From Flaviaestuariibacter sp. (lineage in GTDB: Bacteria > Bacteroidota > Bacteroidia > Chitinophagales > Chitinophagaceae): a stretch of 64,000 bases of DNA. The stretch covers positions 62,001 to 126,000 of the forward strand of contig JAOQAI010000016.1 in NCBI GenBank assembly GCA_025963645.1, in the 5' to 3' direction. Shown here in pieces: positions 1 to 8,744 of this stretch. Position 1 is the stretch's first letter. The number at the start of each line of letters is the position of its first letter. The position numbers were made by a program, and so were the translations under genes. Under the pieces are notes generated by a model. It saw only the letters and a program-made list of their open reading frames with translations. It was not told the DNA's origin and made no database searches.

Positions 1-620
1 CTGGTAACGGTACCGGTAACGATCTCACCTGTTTTGTGGATTTCAACGATACGCTCCCAGGCACGGGTAACGCGGGCTTGCTTGCGGCTTAGGTTCAGGT
101 TACCATCGCGGTCTTCCTTATCCACTACCATTACTTCCACTTCGTCACCTACTTTCAAACCTTGCAGGTCGCGGAACTCGTTCAGCGAAACCAGACCGTC
201 GGATTTAAAACCAATGTTCAGAACAACGTCTGTTTTAGTGATACCTACTACTAAACCTTTGATCAGTTCGCCATCGTTCAGTTGAACAAAAGTGTTCTCG
301 TAAACATGGTCGTACTTGTCTTTTTCGGCTTGCGTGTAAGTAGCCACGTTGCGCTTGTCGATGCTCCAGTCGAAGTCATCATGAGCGGTAACGATGCGCT
401 CTTCTACTTGCGGGGTTACTTCTACATTGCTTTCTACTGCAGGAGCAGCTTCAGCAGTGGCTGTTTCAGTAGCCGTTTCTGGAGTACTTTCAGAAGCAGT
501 GGCTTCTGTTGCGTCAGGTGCATTTGTTGTCGCTGTAGTCGCGTCAGTTGTCTCTGTTTGAGCAACCGGTGCAGACTCCTGGCCTTCAGCGTTTGGGTTA
601 TTAATTTGATTCTCTTCCAT
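1..620 (-). CDS. rpsA: 30S ribosomal protein S1, N-terminal part (runs off the left edge)
   Basis: The reverse strand from the ATG at 620 is open to the window edge, about 206 codons. The first 75 or so residues are an acidic, Thr/Ala/Glu-rich low-complexity tail. They are followed by a linker and at least one S1/OB-fold repeat (core ELIKGLVVGITKTDVVLNIG, then SDGLVSLNEFRD). A second repeat begins near the edge (TGEIVTGTV). S1 binds mRNA on the 30S subunit and helps initiation, which matters in Bacteroidota because Shine-Dalgarno use is weak. The acidic N-terminal extension is a lineage feature and not part of the OB repeats. The 3' end lies outside the window. Confidence 0.93.
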   Translation of the reverse strand, partial: MEENQINNPNAEGQESAPVAQTETTDATTATTNAPDATEATASESTPETATETATAEAAPAVESNVEVTPQVEERIVTAHDDFDWSIDKRNVATYTQAEKDKYDHVYENTFVQLNDGELIKGLVVGITKTDVVLNIGFKSDGLVSLNEFRDLQGLKVGDEVEVMVVDKEDRDGNLNLSRKQARVTRAWERIVEIHKTGEIVTGTVT

Positions 621-648
621 AAAAATCCCGCTGTTTTATTCGGGGGTG

Positions 649-656
649 CAAAAATA
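649..656 (-). promoter_or_regulatory. -7 box (TATTTTTG) upstream of rpsA
   Basis: The minus strand reads TATTTTTG, matching the Bacteroidota TAnnTTTG -7 element, 28 nt before the rpsA ATG. No clear TTTG -33 element is present at the expected distance, so this is a partial match only. Confidence 0.45.
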
Positions 657-816
657 CGGGCTTTAAACGGGAATGAAGCGGGAAAGGGAAGCGTTTTTTA
701 AATTCCTTAGCAATCCGGTAAAGCGCTGGAGGAGCCGTTTAGCCTGTTATTGATTGCATTTCTATGGCAAACCTCCACAATCCTACTTATGTTTGATGCA
801 TCAGAACTTTAGCTTC

Positions 817-1896
817 ATGCAACACTTCTCCCGACTTCTTACTTCCCTCTTGCTTTTGCTTTGCCTGCAAGACCAACTATGGGCGCAACAGAAGTCGATC
901 TCCTTTGGAATGCAAGCACATTTGGGCTCCATCATAGCTTCCGAACCCGAAGCGGCCTATGTCCGCGACTCCTACACCTCTTTTATAGAAGCCAGCGTAC
1001 GCTGGCAAAAGGATGGCAGCCAACCCTGGCACCGGGCCAATAATTACCCGCAGCTGGGCATTGCGGCCTTTTACGGCAACCCGGGAAGCCGGCAGTATAT
1101 CGGGAAACTGGCAGGTGTACTTCCCTTTATTCATTTTCCGGTGGTTAGGGGTGAACGGTTTAAATCGGGTTTTCGTTTGGGAACAGGAGCCGCATGGATC
1201 GAAAAACCCTACCGGGTACATACAAATCATAAGAACACGCTTCTTGGGAGTAGCTTCAATTATTTTATCAGCCTGATGCTGGAGAACGAGGTGAAGATTT
1301 CAAAAGAATTGTCGCTGAGTGCCGGTGTTTCGTTCAGCCATCTTTCCAACAGCGATATCAAGATGCCGAATTTTGGACTAAACCTGCCGACCGTGAGTGT
1401 AGGCGCCCGGTGGAGCCCGCACGAAACCATATTGGAGAAAAAGACCCTGCCAAGGCAAGCAAGAAACTTGGACTGGCGGGTGTTTGCTACTGCCGGCACC
1501 AAGCAAACGCCCTGGGTGGGTAGTCCTCGCTATGTAGTGCCGGCATTGAATGCGGAAGTTGCAAAACCACTTGGCGCTAGTGGCGCCTGGGGTGTCGGTG
1601 CGGCTCTTCAATATGACAAGTCGCTAAACAGCGACCCCTCTGGTTATGCGTTAACAAAGAACGGCTCCAAAAATCTGCAAGCAGGGGTGCACTTTTTTTA
1701 TGAGCGAAAGCTGGGTGCCTTATCGTTGCCTTTGCAGTTAGGCGCTTATGTATTGAATCCTGAAAAGGGTCAAACTTTTTATCAAACCTTAGGCATTCGT
1801 TACCGGATAGGTAAGCATTGGTCGGCGGCGTTCAATCTGAAGGCACACGGGCTACAAGTGGATTATACACATGCCGGCTTTGGTTACCATTTTTAA
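817..1896 (+). CDS. PagL-like acyloxyacyl hydrolase (lipid A 3-O-deacylase family), outer membrane
   Basis: A secreted protein of about 359 residues. The ATG at 817 is preferred over an in-frame one at 754 because it places a typical signal peptide (MQHFSRLLTSLLLLLCLQ) at the N terminus. The central part carries the PagL-type signature SFSHLSNSDIKMPNFGLN, with the His-Ser pair expected of the catalytic site, followed by beta-barrel-like strands. PagL enzymes remove an acyl chain from lipid A in the outer membrane. The protein is longer than classical PagL (about 150 residues) and has a second beta-rich half (roughly residues 215-359) that may be a duplicated barrel or an accessory domain. A lipoprotein gene follows 6 bp downstream, so the two probably share a transcript. 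Family assignment is from motif recognition; activity is inferred. Confidence 0.7.
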   Translation: MQHFSRLLTSLLLLLCLQDQLWAQQKSISFGMQAHLGSIIASEPEAAYVRDSYTSFIEASVRWQKDGSQPWHRANNYPQLGIAAFYGNPGSRQYIGKLAGVLPFIHFPVVRGERFKSGFRLGTGAAWIEKPYRVHTNHKNTLLGSSFNYFISLMLENEVKISKELSLSAGVSFSHLSNSDIKMPNFGLNLPTVSVGARWSPHETILEKKTLPRQARNLDWRVFATAGTKQTPWVGSPRYVVPALNAEVAKPLGASGAWGVGAALQYDKSLNSDPSGYALTKNGSKNLQAGVHFFYERKLGALSLPLQLGAYVLNPEKGQTFYQTLGIRYRIGKHWSAAFNLKAHGLQVDYTHAGFGYHF

Positions 1897-1902
1897 ACTG
1901 CC

Positions 1903-2634
1903 ATGAAAAACAAGCTATTTCTACTTTCCCTCTTCTGCGCTTGCTTTTTAGCACAATGCAAAAAGCCGGGCTGCTTTACCGACACGGGCACTTTGGTTTC
2001 CATGCAGCGCCCTGTCGCGCCTTTCCACCAAATTGTTGTAGAAGATAATGTGCAGGTTATACTCACGCAGGATACGATAGAGCAGGTCCGCATTGAAGCC
2101 GGCCAAGGCTTGCAGGCTTCCATTACCGCCGACATTTCGGCCGGTGTTTTATCACTGAAAAATACGGCCTCCTGCACTTGGCTGCGGTCACCGTCGGAAA
2201 AAGTGGTAGCCTATGTATCGGTCAAAAACCTGGACCGGCTTACTTACGAAGGCAGTGGCGACATTACTACCACCAATACCTTACAGGCCGATGGCATTAC
2301 CTTCTATTCCAGCATCGGCGCCGGCAATATACATATTTCGCTGAATGCCAAACGCACCTATGCCTATCTCTATGGCAACAATACCGACATGGTGTTCACC
2401 GGCAAAAGCGATAGCTGCTATGCATACACCGGGCAACGAGGCACGATTGACTTCCGGAACTTTATAGTGAAGCATCAAACTGTTGGTTATGGCAGCATCC
2501 GGGATGGCTATGTACATGCTACGGAGTCCTTGCATGTGTTGCAATACTTTAAAGGAACGCTCTATTATAAAGGACGTCCACCAAGAGTTACAACCGAATA
2601 TTTCAGTACGGGTAAAGTGCTGCCGATAGATTAA
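1903..2634 (+). CDS. DUF2807-type lipoprotein (GIN head domain)
   Basis: 243 residues. The N terminus is a lipoprotein signal with the lipobox LAQC at about residues 16-19, predicting an outer-membrane or periplasmic lipoprotein. The body starts with FHQIVVEDNVQVILTQ and continues with repeated short beta strands (YVSVKNLDRLTYEGSGDITT), the right-handed beta-helix pattern of DUF2807/GIN domain proteins common in Bacteroidota. Function is unknown; the family is often called putative auto-transporter adhesin head. It lies 6 bp after the PagL-like gene and overlaps the convergent flavoprotein gene by 4 bp at its 3' end. Confidence 0.72.
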   Translation: MKNKLFLLSLFCACFLAQCKKPGCFTDTGTLVSMQRPVAPFHQIVVEDNVQVILTQDTIEQVRIEAGQGLQASITADISAGVLSLKNTASCTWLRSPSEKVVAYVSVKNLDRLTYEGSGDITTTNTLQADGITFYSSIGAGNIHISLNAKRTYAYLYGNNTDMVFTGKSDSCYAYTGQRGTIDFRNFIVKHQTVGYGSIRDGYVHATESLHVLQYFKGTLYYKGRPPRVTTEYFSTGKVLPID

Positions 2635-3914
2635 GCACTTTGCGCGGCTATTGTTTTGGCAGCTATCCAGCCGCTTGTCCAGGCGTGTTGAAAATTAAAG
2701 CCGCCGGTAATGCCATCCACATCTAAAATTTCACCGGCAAAAAACAGGTTTGGCGCTTTTCGGCTCATCATGGTATTCGCATCTACTTCACTAAGATTAA
2801 TACCACCAGCCGTAACAAATTCTTCTTTAAAAGTCGTTTTGCCTTTTACTTCCACTACGAAGTCGACCAGGTTCCGAATAAGGGCATTTTCAATCTTGGC
2901 AGGCAAATCAGCAAAGCGCATGTCTTCTTTTACTCCGGATTGCTCCAGCAAAAACAACCATAAGCGATTAGGCAAAGCACCAAGATTGTGGTTGGCTATT
3001 TTTTTAGATGAGACATTAGATCGCGCCTTTGTAAACCTTTCTTTCAGCGTTTGATCATTATAGTCCGGCAGCCAAGCTATATGCGCTTTGTATTCGTAAG
3101 CCCTTCCTGCTAATTCCCTTGCGCCCCACGCACTCAAACGCAATATAGCCGGACCGCTTAAGCCCCAATGCGTAATGAGAACCGGTCCTTCTTCTACCAG
3201 CTTGGTGCCTTCGATTTTTACTCTTGCTTTTATTACGCTGACTCCCATCAGTGAAGTGATCGGATGTTTGGGTAAATTGAAGGTGAATAAAGATGGCACA
3301 GGTTCGGCGATGGTATGACCTAACGACCGCAGCCAGTCGAACATTGAAGATTTTGGATAACCACCACTGGCGATGCATACATAATCGGTAAGTATATTCT
3401 GCCCATTAGCCAATGATAACTGCCATCGAGTCTCAATTAATTGCAGGCTTTTCACTTCTGTGCTAAGTTTTATTTCAACTCCATACCGAGTTGCTTCCTC
3501 CATTAAACAATCAATGATCGTTTCGGAAGAATCGGTAACGGGGAACATACGGCCATCCTTTTCTACCTTGAGCTTCACACCCCGTTCTTCAAACCACTTA
3601 ATTGTATCGGTAGTCGAAAATTGATGAAAGGTCTTCTTTACAAAATTCTGTCCTCGGGGATAGCGCTTGAATAGTTCGCCGATATCAAATAGTGCATGTG
3701 TTGTGTTGCAACGTCCACCTCCCGAAATGCGAACCTTTGAGAGAAGCTTGGTGGTCTTCTCCAGAATCGTGACTTGCAACGCAGGATTCATCCGTGCCGC
3801 ATTGATCGCGCAGAAAAAACCGGCTGCTCCGCCACCAATTACAACTAGCTTACCACCTACCCCCCTGAAGGGGGAACTTAGGTCAGACTTTTCTTTTTGG
3901 AGTTTATCAGCCAT
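2631..3914 (-). CDS. NAD(P)/FAD-dependent oxidoreductase, HI0933/YhiN (BaiN-like) family
   Basis: 427 residues. A dinucleotide-binding motif VVIGGGAAGFFCA starts near residue 24. It is followed by SKVRISGGGRCNTTH, the family hallmark, and near the C terminus by NLFFAGEILDVDGITGGFN and a final helix (AWTSGWIAAKTIA) that closes the FAD site. The substrate of most members is unknown. The first 20 or so residues are odd: codons for roughly residues 10-20 (SDLSSPFRGVGG) are written by a C/G palindromic intergenic repeat (3852-3880), so the N-terminal extension looks repeat-derived. No internal ATG lies near the Rossmann motif, so the ATG at 3914 is kept. The gene sits 36 bp after map and is probably co-transcribed with it. 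Confidence 0.85.
   Translation of the reverse strand: MADKLQKEKSDLSSPFRGVGGKLVVIGGGAAGFFCAINAARMNPALQVTILEKTTKLLSKVRISGGGRCNTTHALFDIGELFKRYPRGQNFVKKTFHQFSTTDTIKWFEERGVKLKVEKDGRMFPVTDSSETIIDCLMEEATRYGVEIKLSTEVKSLQLIETRWQLSLANGQNILTDYVCIASGGYPKSSMFDWLRSLGHTIAEPVPSLFTFNLPKHPITSLMGVSVIKARVKIEGTKLVEEGPVLITHWGLSGPAILRLSAWGARELAGRAYEYKAHIAWLPDYNDQTLKERFTKARSNVSSKKIANHNLGALPNRLWLFLLEQSGVKEDMRFADLPAKIENALIRNLVDFVVEVKGKTTFKEEFVTAGGINLSEVDANTMMSRKAPNLFFAGEILDVDGITGGFNFQHAWTSGWIAAKTIAAQSA
3852..3880. repeat. C/G-rich palindromic intergenic-type repeat inside a coding sequence
   Basis: Contains CCCCCT-GA-AGGGGG (3861-3874), a perfect 6-bp-arm hairpin, followed by AACTT and preceded by CCACCTAC. This looks like the short palindromic repeats usually found between genes in Bacteroidota. 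Here it is translated as the N-terminal extension of the flavoprotein. Confidence 0.6.
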
Positions 3915-3950
3915 GAAAGAAAAGTTTCAATTAAATTTAAAAAATTAGCA

Positions 3951-4751
3951 TTAATAGTCGGCGAATAAATTAGCATTCGCTTTCTCAGCTGCTTCGATAT
4001 GCGTATAGTCAGAGAGAATATCCGCTTTACCCTTCTTCACACACACATCATGCTCGAAATGCACGGATGGTTTGCCGTCTTTCGTACGAACCGTCCAGCC
4101 ATCGTCTTCTGTAAAAACATCCTTCTTACCCATATTGATCATCGGCTCAATAGCCAGCACCAGACCTTCTTTCAAAACAGGGCCCGTTCCACGTTTCCCA
4201 TAGTTGGGCATTTGCGGGTCTTCGTGCAGGCTTTTGCCTAAGCCATGACCCACCAACTCCCGCACCACACCATAACCGTTTTTCTTTTCGGTGTGTTCTT
4301 GTATGGCAAAAGCAATATCTCCAATACGGTTTCCTACAATGGCTTTCTCGATGCCTTTATAAAGAGATTCTTTTGTCACTTTCACCAGCTTTATCACCTC
4401 ATCGGCGGGTTTACCGATCATGAACGTATAAGCATGGTCGCCATGCCAGCCGTTAAGGACTACGCCTGTATCAACCGAAATAATATCGCCCTCTTTTAGG
4501 GCATGTTTGTTTGGAAATCCATGTACCACCACATCGTTTACTGAGATACAGGAGTTGAAAGGATAACCATTATAATTAAGAAAAGAAGGAACTGCCTTAT
4601 GATCACGGATAATGCTGCCAATAAGTTGGTCAATGGAAAGTGTCGTAATGCCTGCCTTTAGAATCTTTGCTACTTCGGTTAACGTCTTGCTTACCAGCAG
4701 GGCGCTTTGACGCATTAGCTCAATTTGCTGTTCGTTTTTATAATGGATCAT
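3951..4751 (-). CDS. map: Type I methionine aminopeptidase
   Basis: 266 residues. It removes the initiator Met from nascent proteins in the cytoplasm with a dinuclear metal centre. The metal ligands are all visible: Asp in ISVDTGVV, Asp in GWHGDHAYTF, His in GHGLGKSLHEDP, Glu in LAIEPMIN and Glu in VHFEHDVCV. In many Bacteroidota map follows secY and is followed by infA, rpmJ, rpsM and the rest of the alpha operon. Here it follows secY, but a strong terminator separates the two and an unrelated flavoprotein gene comes next. Expression probably comes from its own promoter at 4759-4766. Confidence 0.95.
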   Translation of the reverse strand: MIHYKNEQQIELMRQSALLVSKTLTEVAKILKAGITTLSIDQLIGSIIRDHKAVPSFLNYNGYPFNSCISVNDVVVHGFPNKHALKEGDIISVDTGVVLNGWHGDHAYTFMIGKPADEVIKLVKVTKESLYKGIEKAIVGNRIGDIAFAIQEHTEKKNGYGVVRELVGHGLGKSLHEDPQMPNYGKRGTGPVLKEGLVLAIEPMINMGKKDVFTEDDGWTVRTKDGKPSVHFEHDVCVKKGKADILSDYTHIEAAEKANANLFADY

Positions 4752-4758
4752 CGTTGCG

Positions 4759-4766
4759 CAAAAATA
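4759..4766 (-). promoter_or_regulatory. -7 box (TATTTTTG) just before map
   Basis: The minus strand reads TATTTTTG, which fits TAnnTTTG and ends 7 nt before the map ATG (next base after 4751). Transcription from here would give an almost leaderless mRNA. The box directly abuts the secY terminator stem, so its T tract may also serve as the terminator tail. No -33 element is evident. Confidence 0.45.
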
Positions 4767-4795
4767 AAACCCTGGTAAGCTCCTTACCAGGGTTT
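4767..4795 (-). terminator. Intrinsic terminator after secY
   Basis: Perfect 13-bp stem (AAACCCTGGTAAG at 4767-4779 against its complement at 4783-4795) with a 3-nt loop. On the minus strand it is followed by a T-rich tract. It lies between the secY stop (4818) and the map start (4751) and should end the S10-spc transcript. Confidence 0.85.
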
Positions 4796-4817
4796 ATCAA
4801 ATATTTCTAAACAAATA

Positions 4818-6158
4818 TTAATAAGAGGCTTGTGTCACGGTTTGCCGTCCCTGGATACGACCACTCTTCATCAGTCCATCGTACTGGCGCATCAACAACT
4901 GTGTTTCAATCTGCTGCAAGGTATCTAACACCACACCCACCAGGATCAGCAAGGACGTACCACCAAAGAAGGTAGAGAAGCCTTGCGTAACACCTAAGCG
5001 CTGTGCAATACCCGGAAGGATACCTACTAACGCTAACAAGATAGCGCCTGGCAATGTGATCTTATCCATGATGGAACCGATATAATCCGCGGTTGGCTGC
5101 CCAGGCTTTACACCCGGCACGAAACCATTATTTTGCTTCAGGTTGTCAGCGATCTGCTTCGGGTTAAAGATCAAGGCAGTGTAGAGGAAGGTAAATCCAA
5201 TAACCACAGTTGAATAAATAACCATGTACCAAACGTTCATATGATCGGAAAACACATCGGAGATGCCTTGACCTGTTGCTGTTTTTGTAAGGGAGAACAA
5301 GGTAGGCAGGAACATGATCGCCTGGGCAAAGATGATCGGCATTACACCTGCGCTGTTCACCTTGATAGGTAAGAACTGGCGGGCACCACCACCAAACTGG
5401 CGGTTGCCTACAATCTGCTTGGCGTAGTTCACCGGTATCTTACGAACACCTTGCACCAACAGGATACATCCCATGATGATAGCGATCAGGATAGCGATCT
5501 CAATGATGAAAACTAGGATCATACCGGTACGAACCGACTTGGCTGTCAACTCCTGTACAAATGATTGAGGGAGACGGGCAAGGATACCGACCATGATGAT
5601 CAGGGAAGTACCGTTACCTAAACCTTTATCGGTGATCTTCTCGCCCAACCACATTACGAATAAGGTACCGGCTGTTAAAACAATTACGGTTGATAACCAG
5701 AATACACTAGAATAACCAGCGATAATACCGCCGGACGTTCTTGTCATTTCCTCCAGGTATTTAACGTAAGCAGAAGCTTGAACCGCTGTAACCGCTACTG
5801 TAAGATAGCGTGTCCATTGGTTGATCTTTTTGCGACCACTTTCGCCATCCTTCTGCATCTTTTGAAATTGCGGAACCAGAACGGTCATCAACTGCATAAA
5901 GATGGAAGCAGAGATATAGGGCATGATACCCAATGCAAAGATGGAAGCCTGTGAAAAGGCGCCACCCGCAAAGGTGTCAATCAAACCGAGCATACCATTA
6001 CGGGAGCTTTCAAGGTCTAATTTAGTAGGATCGATTCCCGGCAGTACGATATGCGTACCCACACGATAAATGAAGATCAGAAGAAGCGTGAAAAGGATCT
6101 TTGCACGGAGTTCTTCGATGCTCCATATATTCTTTAACGTCTTAAATAAATTTTTCAC
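4818..6158 (-). CDS. secY: Preprotein translocase subunit SecY
   Basis: About 446 residues from a GTG at 6158. This start gives the usual N terminus KNLFKTLKNIWSIEELRAKI; an in-frame ATG at 6191 would add 11 atypical residues. SecY is the channel subunit of the inner-membrane Sec translocon. Ten hydrophobic segments are visible, with the plug region after TM1 (GIDPTKLDLESSRNGMLGLIDTFAGGAFSQASIFALGIMPYI) and the cytoplasmic loops between TM6-7 and TM8-9 (FNPKQIADNLKQNNGFVPGV). It lies 60 bp after rplO at the end of the spc cluster and is followed by a strong terminator. Confidence 0.96.
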   Translation of the reverse strand: MKNLFKTLKNIWSIEELRAKILFTLLLIFIYRVGTHIVLPGIDPTKLDLESSRNGMLGLIDTFAGGAFSQASIFALGIMPYISASIFMQLMTVLVPQFQKMQKDGESGRKKINQWTRYLTVAVTAVQASAYVKYLEEMTRTSGGIIAGYSSVFWLSTVIVLTAGTLFVMWLGEKITDKGLGNGTSLIIMVGILARLPQSFVQELTAKSVRTGMILVFIIEIAILIAIIMGCILLVQGVRKIPVNYAKQIVGNRQFGGGARQFLPIKVNSAGVMPIIFAQAIMFLPTLFSLTKTATGQGISDVFSDHMNVWYMVIYSTVVIGFTFLYTALIFNPKQIADNLKQNNGFVPGVKPGQPTADYIGSIMDKITLPGAILLALVGILPGIAQRLGVTQGFSTFFGGTSLLILVGVVLDTLQQIETQLLMRQYDGLMKSGRIQGRQTVTQASY

Positions 6159-6218
6159 AAGAGAAAGTTTGGAAACAAAAAAAAGACGCATTCCTGCGCC
6201 TGTGCAATTTAAGGAATA

Positions 6219-6668
6219 TTACTTCACAATCTCAACAGTTCCACCAGCCGCTTCGATAGAAGTCTTGGCTTTCTCGCTGATGGCATTGATTCGGAAGGTG
6301 ACCTTCGCTTTCAGTTCACCGTTAGCCAAAACTTTCACACGGTCTGTCTGGTTGATTAGGCCGTTAGTGTAAAGGTTTTCCAGGCTGAAATCGGTGATAC
6401 CGTATTTCTCTACTAGTTGATCGATCTGTCCAAGGTTGAATACTTTGTACTCGATGCGGTTGATATTCTTAAAGCCACGCTTTGGAACACGACGCTGGAT
6501 CGGCATCTGACCACCTTCGTGGGCCATTTTGCTCTTGTAACCGGCACGGCTTTGTCCACCTTTGTTACCTTTTGTGGACGTACCACCTTTACCACTCGCT
6601 TCACCGCGACCTAAACGTTTTTCTTTGTGCGTTGCTCCTTTTGCTGGGCGTAATTCGTGTAGTTTCAT
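6219..6668 (-). CDS. rplO: 50S ribosomal protein L15
   Basis: 149 residues, normal for the family. The N terminus MKLHELRPAKGATHKEKRLG and the Gly-rich basic loop (GRGEASGKGGTSTKGNKGGQ) are the classic L15 pattern. L15 is a late-assembly protein of the large subunit. It lies between rpmD and secY in the standard spc order. The gap to rpmD (about 115 bp) is AT-rich with short repeated AAATTTC/GAAATTT words. Confidence 0.96.
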   Translation of the reverse strand: MKLHELRPAKGATHKEKRLGRGEASGKGGTSTKGNKGGQSRAGYKSKMAHEGGQMPIQRRVPKRGFKNINRIEYKVFNLGQIDQLVEKYGITDFSLENLYTNGLINQTDRVKVLANGELKAKVTFRINAISEKAKTSIEAAGGTVEIVK

Positions 6669-6782
6669 AACTGCTTGATTTTTACTTAACGGGGTTTTTC
6701 TCCCCTCGCTTGTTTAGAAATAATAAATTTCAAAATCCCAAATCTATTAGGCTCCTGATGAATTCTTGAAATTGAAATTTTA

Positions 6783-7013
6783 TTAGGCAACTTCTACCGC
6801 TGTGATCATATGCTCCACTTTGCGGATCATACCGAGGATGGCTGGTGTGGCTTCCACTTCACGGGTCGCGTTCATCTTATTCAAACCCAAAGCCTGAAGC
6901 GTAAGTTTTTGACGCTCGGGGCGATCAATGGGGCTTTTTACCAAAGTGATTTTGAGTTTAGCTGGAGCACCTTCTTTTGCAGAAGCTCTATAATGTGTTA
7001 GAATCTTTTTCAT
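6783..7013 (-). CDS. rpmD: 50S ribosomal protein L30 with N-terminal extension
   Basis: 76 residues, where bacterial L30 is usually about 58-60. The L30 core begins at about residue 19 (KLKITLVKSPIDRPERQ) and continues with ALGLNKMNATREVEATPAIL. The first 18 residues (MKKILTHYRASAKEGAPA) are an extension not typical of the family. There is no ATG nearer to the core, so the extension is probably real unless a rare start codon is used. L30 binds 23S rRNA in the large subunit. The gene is followed and preceded by repeat-containing spacers. Confidence 0.92.
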   Translation of the reverse strand: MKKILTHYRASAKEGAPAKLKITLVKSPIDRPERQKLTLQALGLNKMNATREVEATPAILGMIRKVEHMITAVEVA

Positions 7014-7017
7014 TTTG

Positions 7018-7099
7018 AAAGGTTTAAAGTTTAAGGTTCAAAGTTTAAGGTTGTGATCGCTCTGGTAGAATTTTAAACCTTATGCTTTAAACTTTGAAC
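7018..7099. repeat. Inverted arrays of 7-nt repeats between rpsE and rpmD
   Basis: The stretch 7018-7052 is built of heptamers of the type GGTTTAA/AGTTTAA/GGTTCAA. The stretch 7071-7099 is the same motif inverted. Within them GTTCAAAGTTTAA (7036-7048) is perfectly complementary to 7087-7099, so the polycistronic mRNA can fold a 13-bp hairpin in this spacer. Confidence 0.75.
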
Positions 7100-7104
7100 A
7101 GGTA

Positions 7105-7623
7105 TTACCCGTTAAATACACGCTTAAGTGAAATTCTTCTTGTCTTGGAAACGGTGATCGGCTCACGCAACATAGCTAATGCTTTGAAGGTTGCTTTTAC
7201 CACGTTGTGCGGGTTAGCCGAACCAAGAGACTTTGCTAATACGTCAGTTAATCCAGCACTTTCCAATACAGCACGCATAGAGCCCCCGGCAAGTACACCG
7301 GTACCATGAGCAGCTGGTTTGATCAACACTTTCGCAGCGCCTTCTTTGGCTAACTGGTCGTGAGGGATTGTACCATGAAGGATCGGAACTTTGATTAGGT
7401 TCTTCTTAGCATCTTCGATGCCCTTCGTGATGGCTTCCTGAACTTCTTTGGCTTTGCCCAGACCATGTCCGACAACGCCTTGCTCATTACCAACCACCAC
7501 TAATGCAGAGAAAGAGAAGGTACGACCACCTTTGGTAGTTTTTACTACACGGTTAATGGAAACGACTTTGTCCTTCAGTTCCAGGTCGCCTGCTTTTACT
7601 CTGTTTAAAATAACTTTTGCCAT
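7105..7623 (-). CDS. rpsE: 30S ribosomal protein S5
   Basis: 172 residues. The double-stranded-RNA-binding N domain contains [20 protein letters not shown], and the C domain contains [19 protein letters not shown] and [19 protein letters not shown], both diagnostic for S5. S5 sits near the mRNA entry channel and contributes to decoding accuracy. Gene order rplR-rpsE-rpmD is standard. Confidence 0.97.
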   Translation of the reverse strand: MAKVILNRVKAGDLELKDKVVSINRVVKTTKGGRTFSFSALVVVGNEQGVVGHGLGKAKEVQEAITKGIEDAKKNLIKVPILHGTIPHDQLAKEGAAKVLIKPAAHGTGVLAGGSMRAVLESAGLTDVLAKSLGSANPHNVVKATFKALAMLREPITVSKTRRISLKRVFNG

Positions 7624-7656
7624 TTTGTATTACTTAGTAATTACTTGAAATATTAT

Positions 7657-8016
7657 TTAGAATTGCAGACCACCTTCTCTTGCACCTTCTGCTACCGCTT
7701 TGATACGACCATGGTAAAGATTACCACCGCGATCAAACACCACTTTCTCCAGTCCCAGTTCTTTTGCTTTGCGGGCAATTGCTTGTCCAACAAATTTGCT
7801 GATCTCTACTTTAGGACCTTTTTGAGCGGCGATGTCCTTATCTCTTGAAGATGCAGCAGCCAGTGTTGCTCCATTTACATCATCAATCAGTTGACAATAG
7901 ATTTCTGCATTGCTGCGGAAAACCGACAAACGTGGCTTCTGAGCAGTTCCGGTAACTTTAGCCCGGATGCGGTAGCGGATGTTTTGCCGTCTTGATAATT
8001 TAGCGCTTGTTCTCAT
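7657..8016 (-). CDS. rplR: 50S ribosomal protein L18
   Basis: 119 residues, normal length. [20 protein letters not shown]-type strand (here [19 protein letters not shown]) and the C-terminal [23 protein letters not shown] are the L18 hallmarks. L18 binds 5S rRNA together with L5. It lies 33 bp upstream of rpsE in the minus-strand spc cluster. Confidence 0.97.
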   Translation of the reverse strand: MRTSAKLSRRQNIRYRIRAKVTGTAQKPRLSVFRSNAEIYCQLIDDVNGATLAAASSRDKDIAAQKGPKVEISKFVGQAIARKAKELGLEKVVFDRGGNLYHGRIKAVAEGAREGGLQF

Positions 8017-8069
8017 TGTATTTCTATTTCAAGCCTTGATGCTGCCAAGGCTCATTCATTAGTTAATTA

Positions 8070-8624
8070 TTATTTACCAGCCGCTTTACCAGCTTTCTTA
8101 CGAACCACTTCACCAGCGTAACGAACACCTTTTCCTTTGTATGGCTCAGGCTTGCGCAGGCTGCGAATCTTAGCAGCTACCGCACCAATCAATTGACGGT
8201 CGATACCTTCTAAAGTGATGGTTGGGTTTTGACCTTTCAGCTGCTCGGTAGCCACTTTCAATTCCTTAGGAATTTCGAAAATGATATTGTGAGAATAACC
8301 TAAAGCCAGATCTAATGTATTACCGGTGTTAGAGGCTTTAAAACCTACACCCACTAATTCCATTTTCTTGGTATAGCCATCGGTAACACCTTTTACAAGG
8401 TTGTTTACCAACGCTCTTGACAAACCGTGCAATGCCCGGTGACGGATCTGGTCGGTAGGACGGGTAACATTGATGGTACCGTCCGCAAATTCAACCTTGA
8501 TATCGCGATCGATCGGCTGCTTTAATTCTCCTTTTGGACCCTTCACTGTTACCACGTTATCGCTTCCGATAGTGACCGTGACGCCACTTGGAACTGAGAT
8601 GGGTGCTTTACCTATACGAGACAT
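8070..8624 (-). CDS. rplF: 50S ribosomal protein L6
   Basis: 184 residues. MSRIGKAPISVPSGV at the N terminus and the C-terminal RKPEPYKGKGVRYAGEVVRKKAGK are characteristic. L6 has two tandem alpha/beta domains and lies near the sarcin-ricin loop. The spacer upstream (8625-8744) contains AATT-type heptamers (8634-8668) and inverted GCAGATAT-type octamers (about 8710-8740). Confidence 0.97.
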   Translation of the reverse strand: MSRIGKAPISVPSGVTVTIGSDNVVTVKGPKGELKQPIDRDIKVEFADGTINVTRPTDQIRHRALHGLSRALVNNLVKGVTDGYTKKMELVGVGFKASNTGNTLDLALGYSHNIIFEIPKELKVATEQLKGQNPTITLEGIDRQLIGAVAAKIRSLRKPEPYKGKGVRYAGEVVRKKAGKAAGK

Positions 8625-8633
8625 AATTTAATC

Positions 8634-8740
8634 TTTTAATTGTCAATTTTTAATTTCTAATTGTTGACCGGTCAGCTTAGTATAGTTTCAGCTTAATGTA
8701 TCAACAACCTCATCTGCATATCTGCACATTGGCAAATCTG
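8634..8740. repeat. Short 7- and 8-nt period repeats between rpsH and rplF
   Basis: 8634-8668 reads as near-perfect heptamers ending in AATT (TTTAATT, GTCAATT, TTTAATT, TCTAATT). On the opposite strand 8707-8740 reads as octamers around GCAGATAT. These resemble the spacer repeats at other ribosomal gene junctions in this window. Confidence 0.6.
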
Positions 8741-8744
8741 CATA

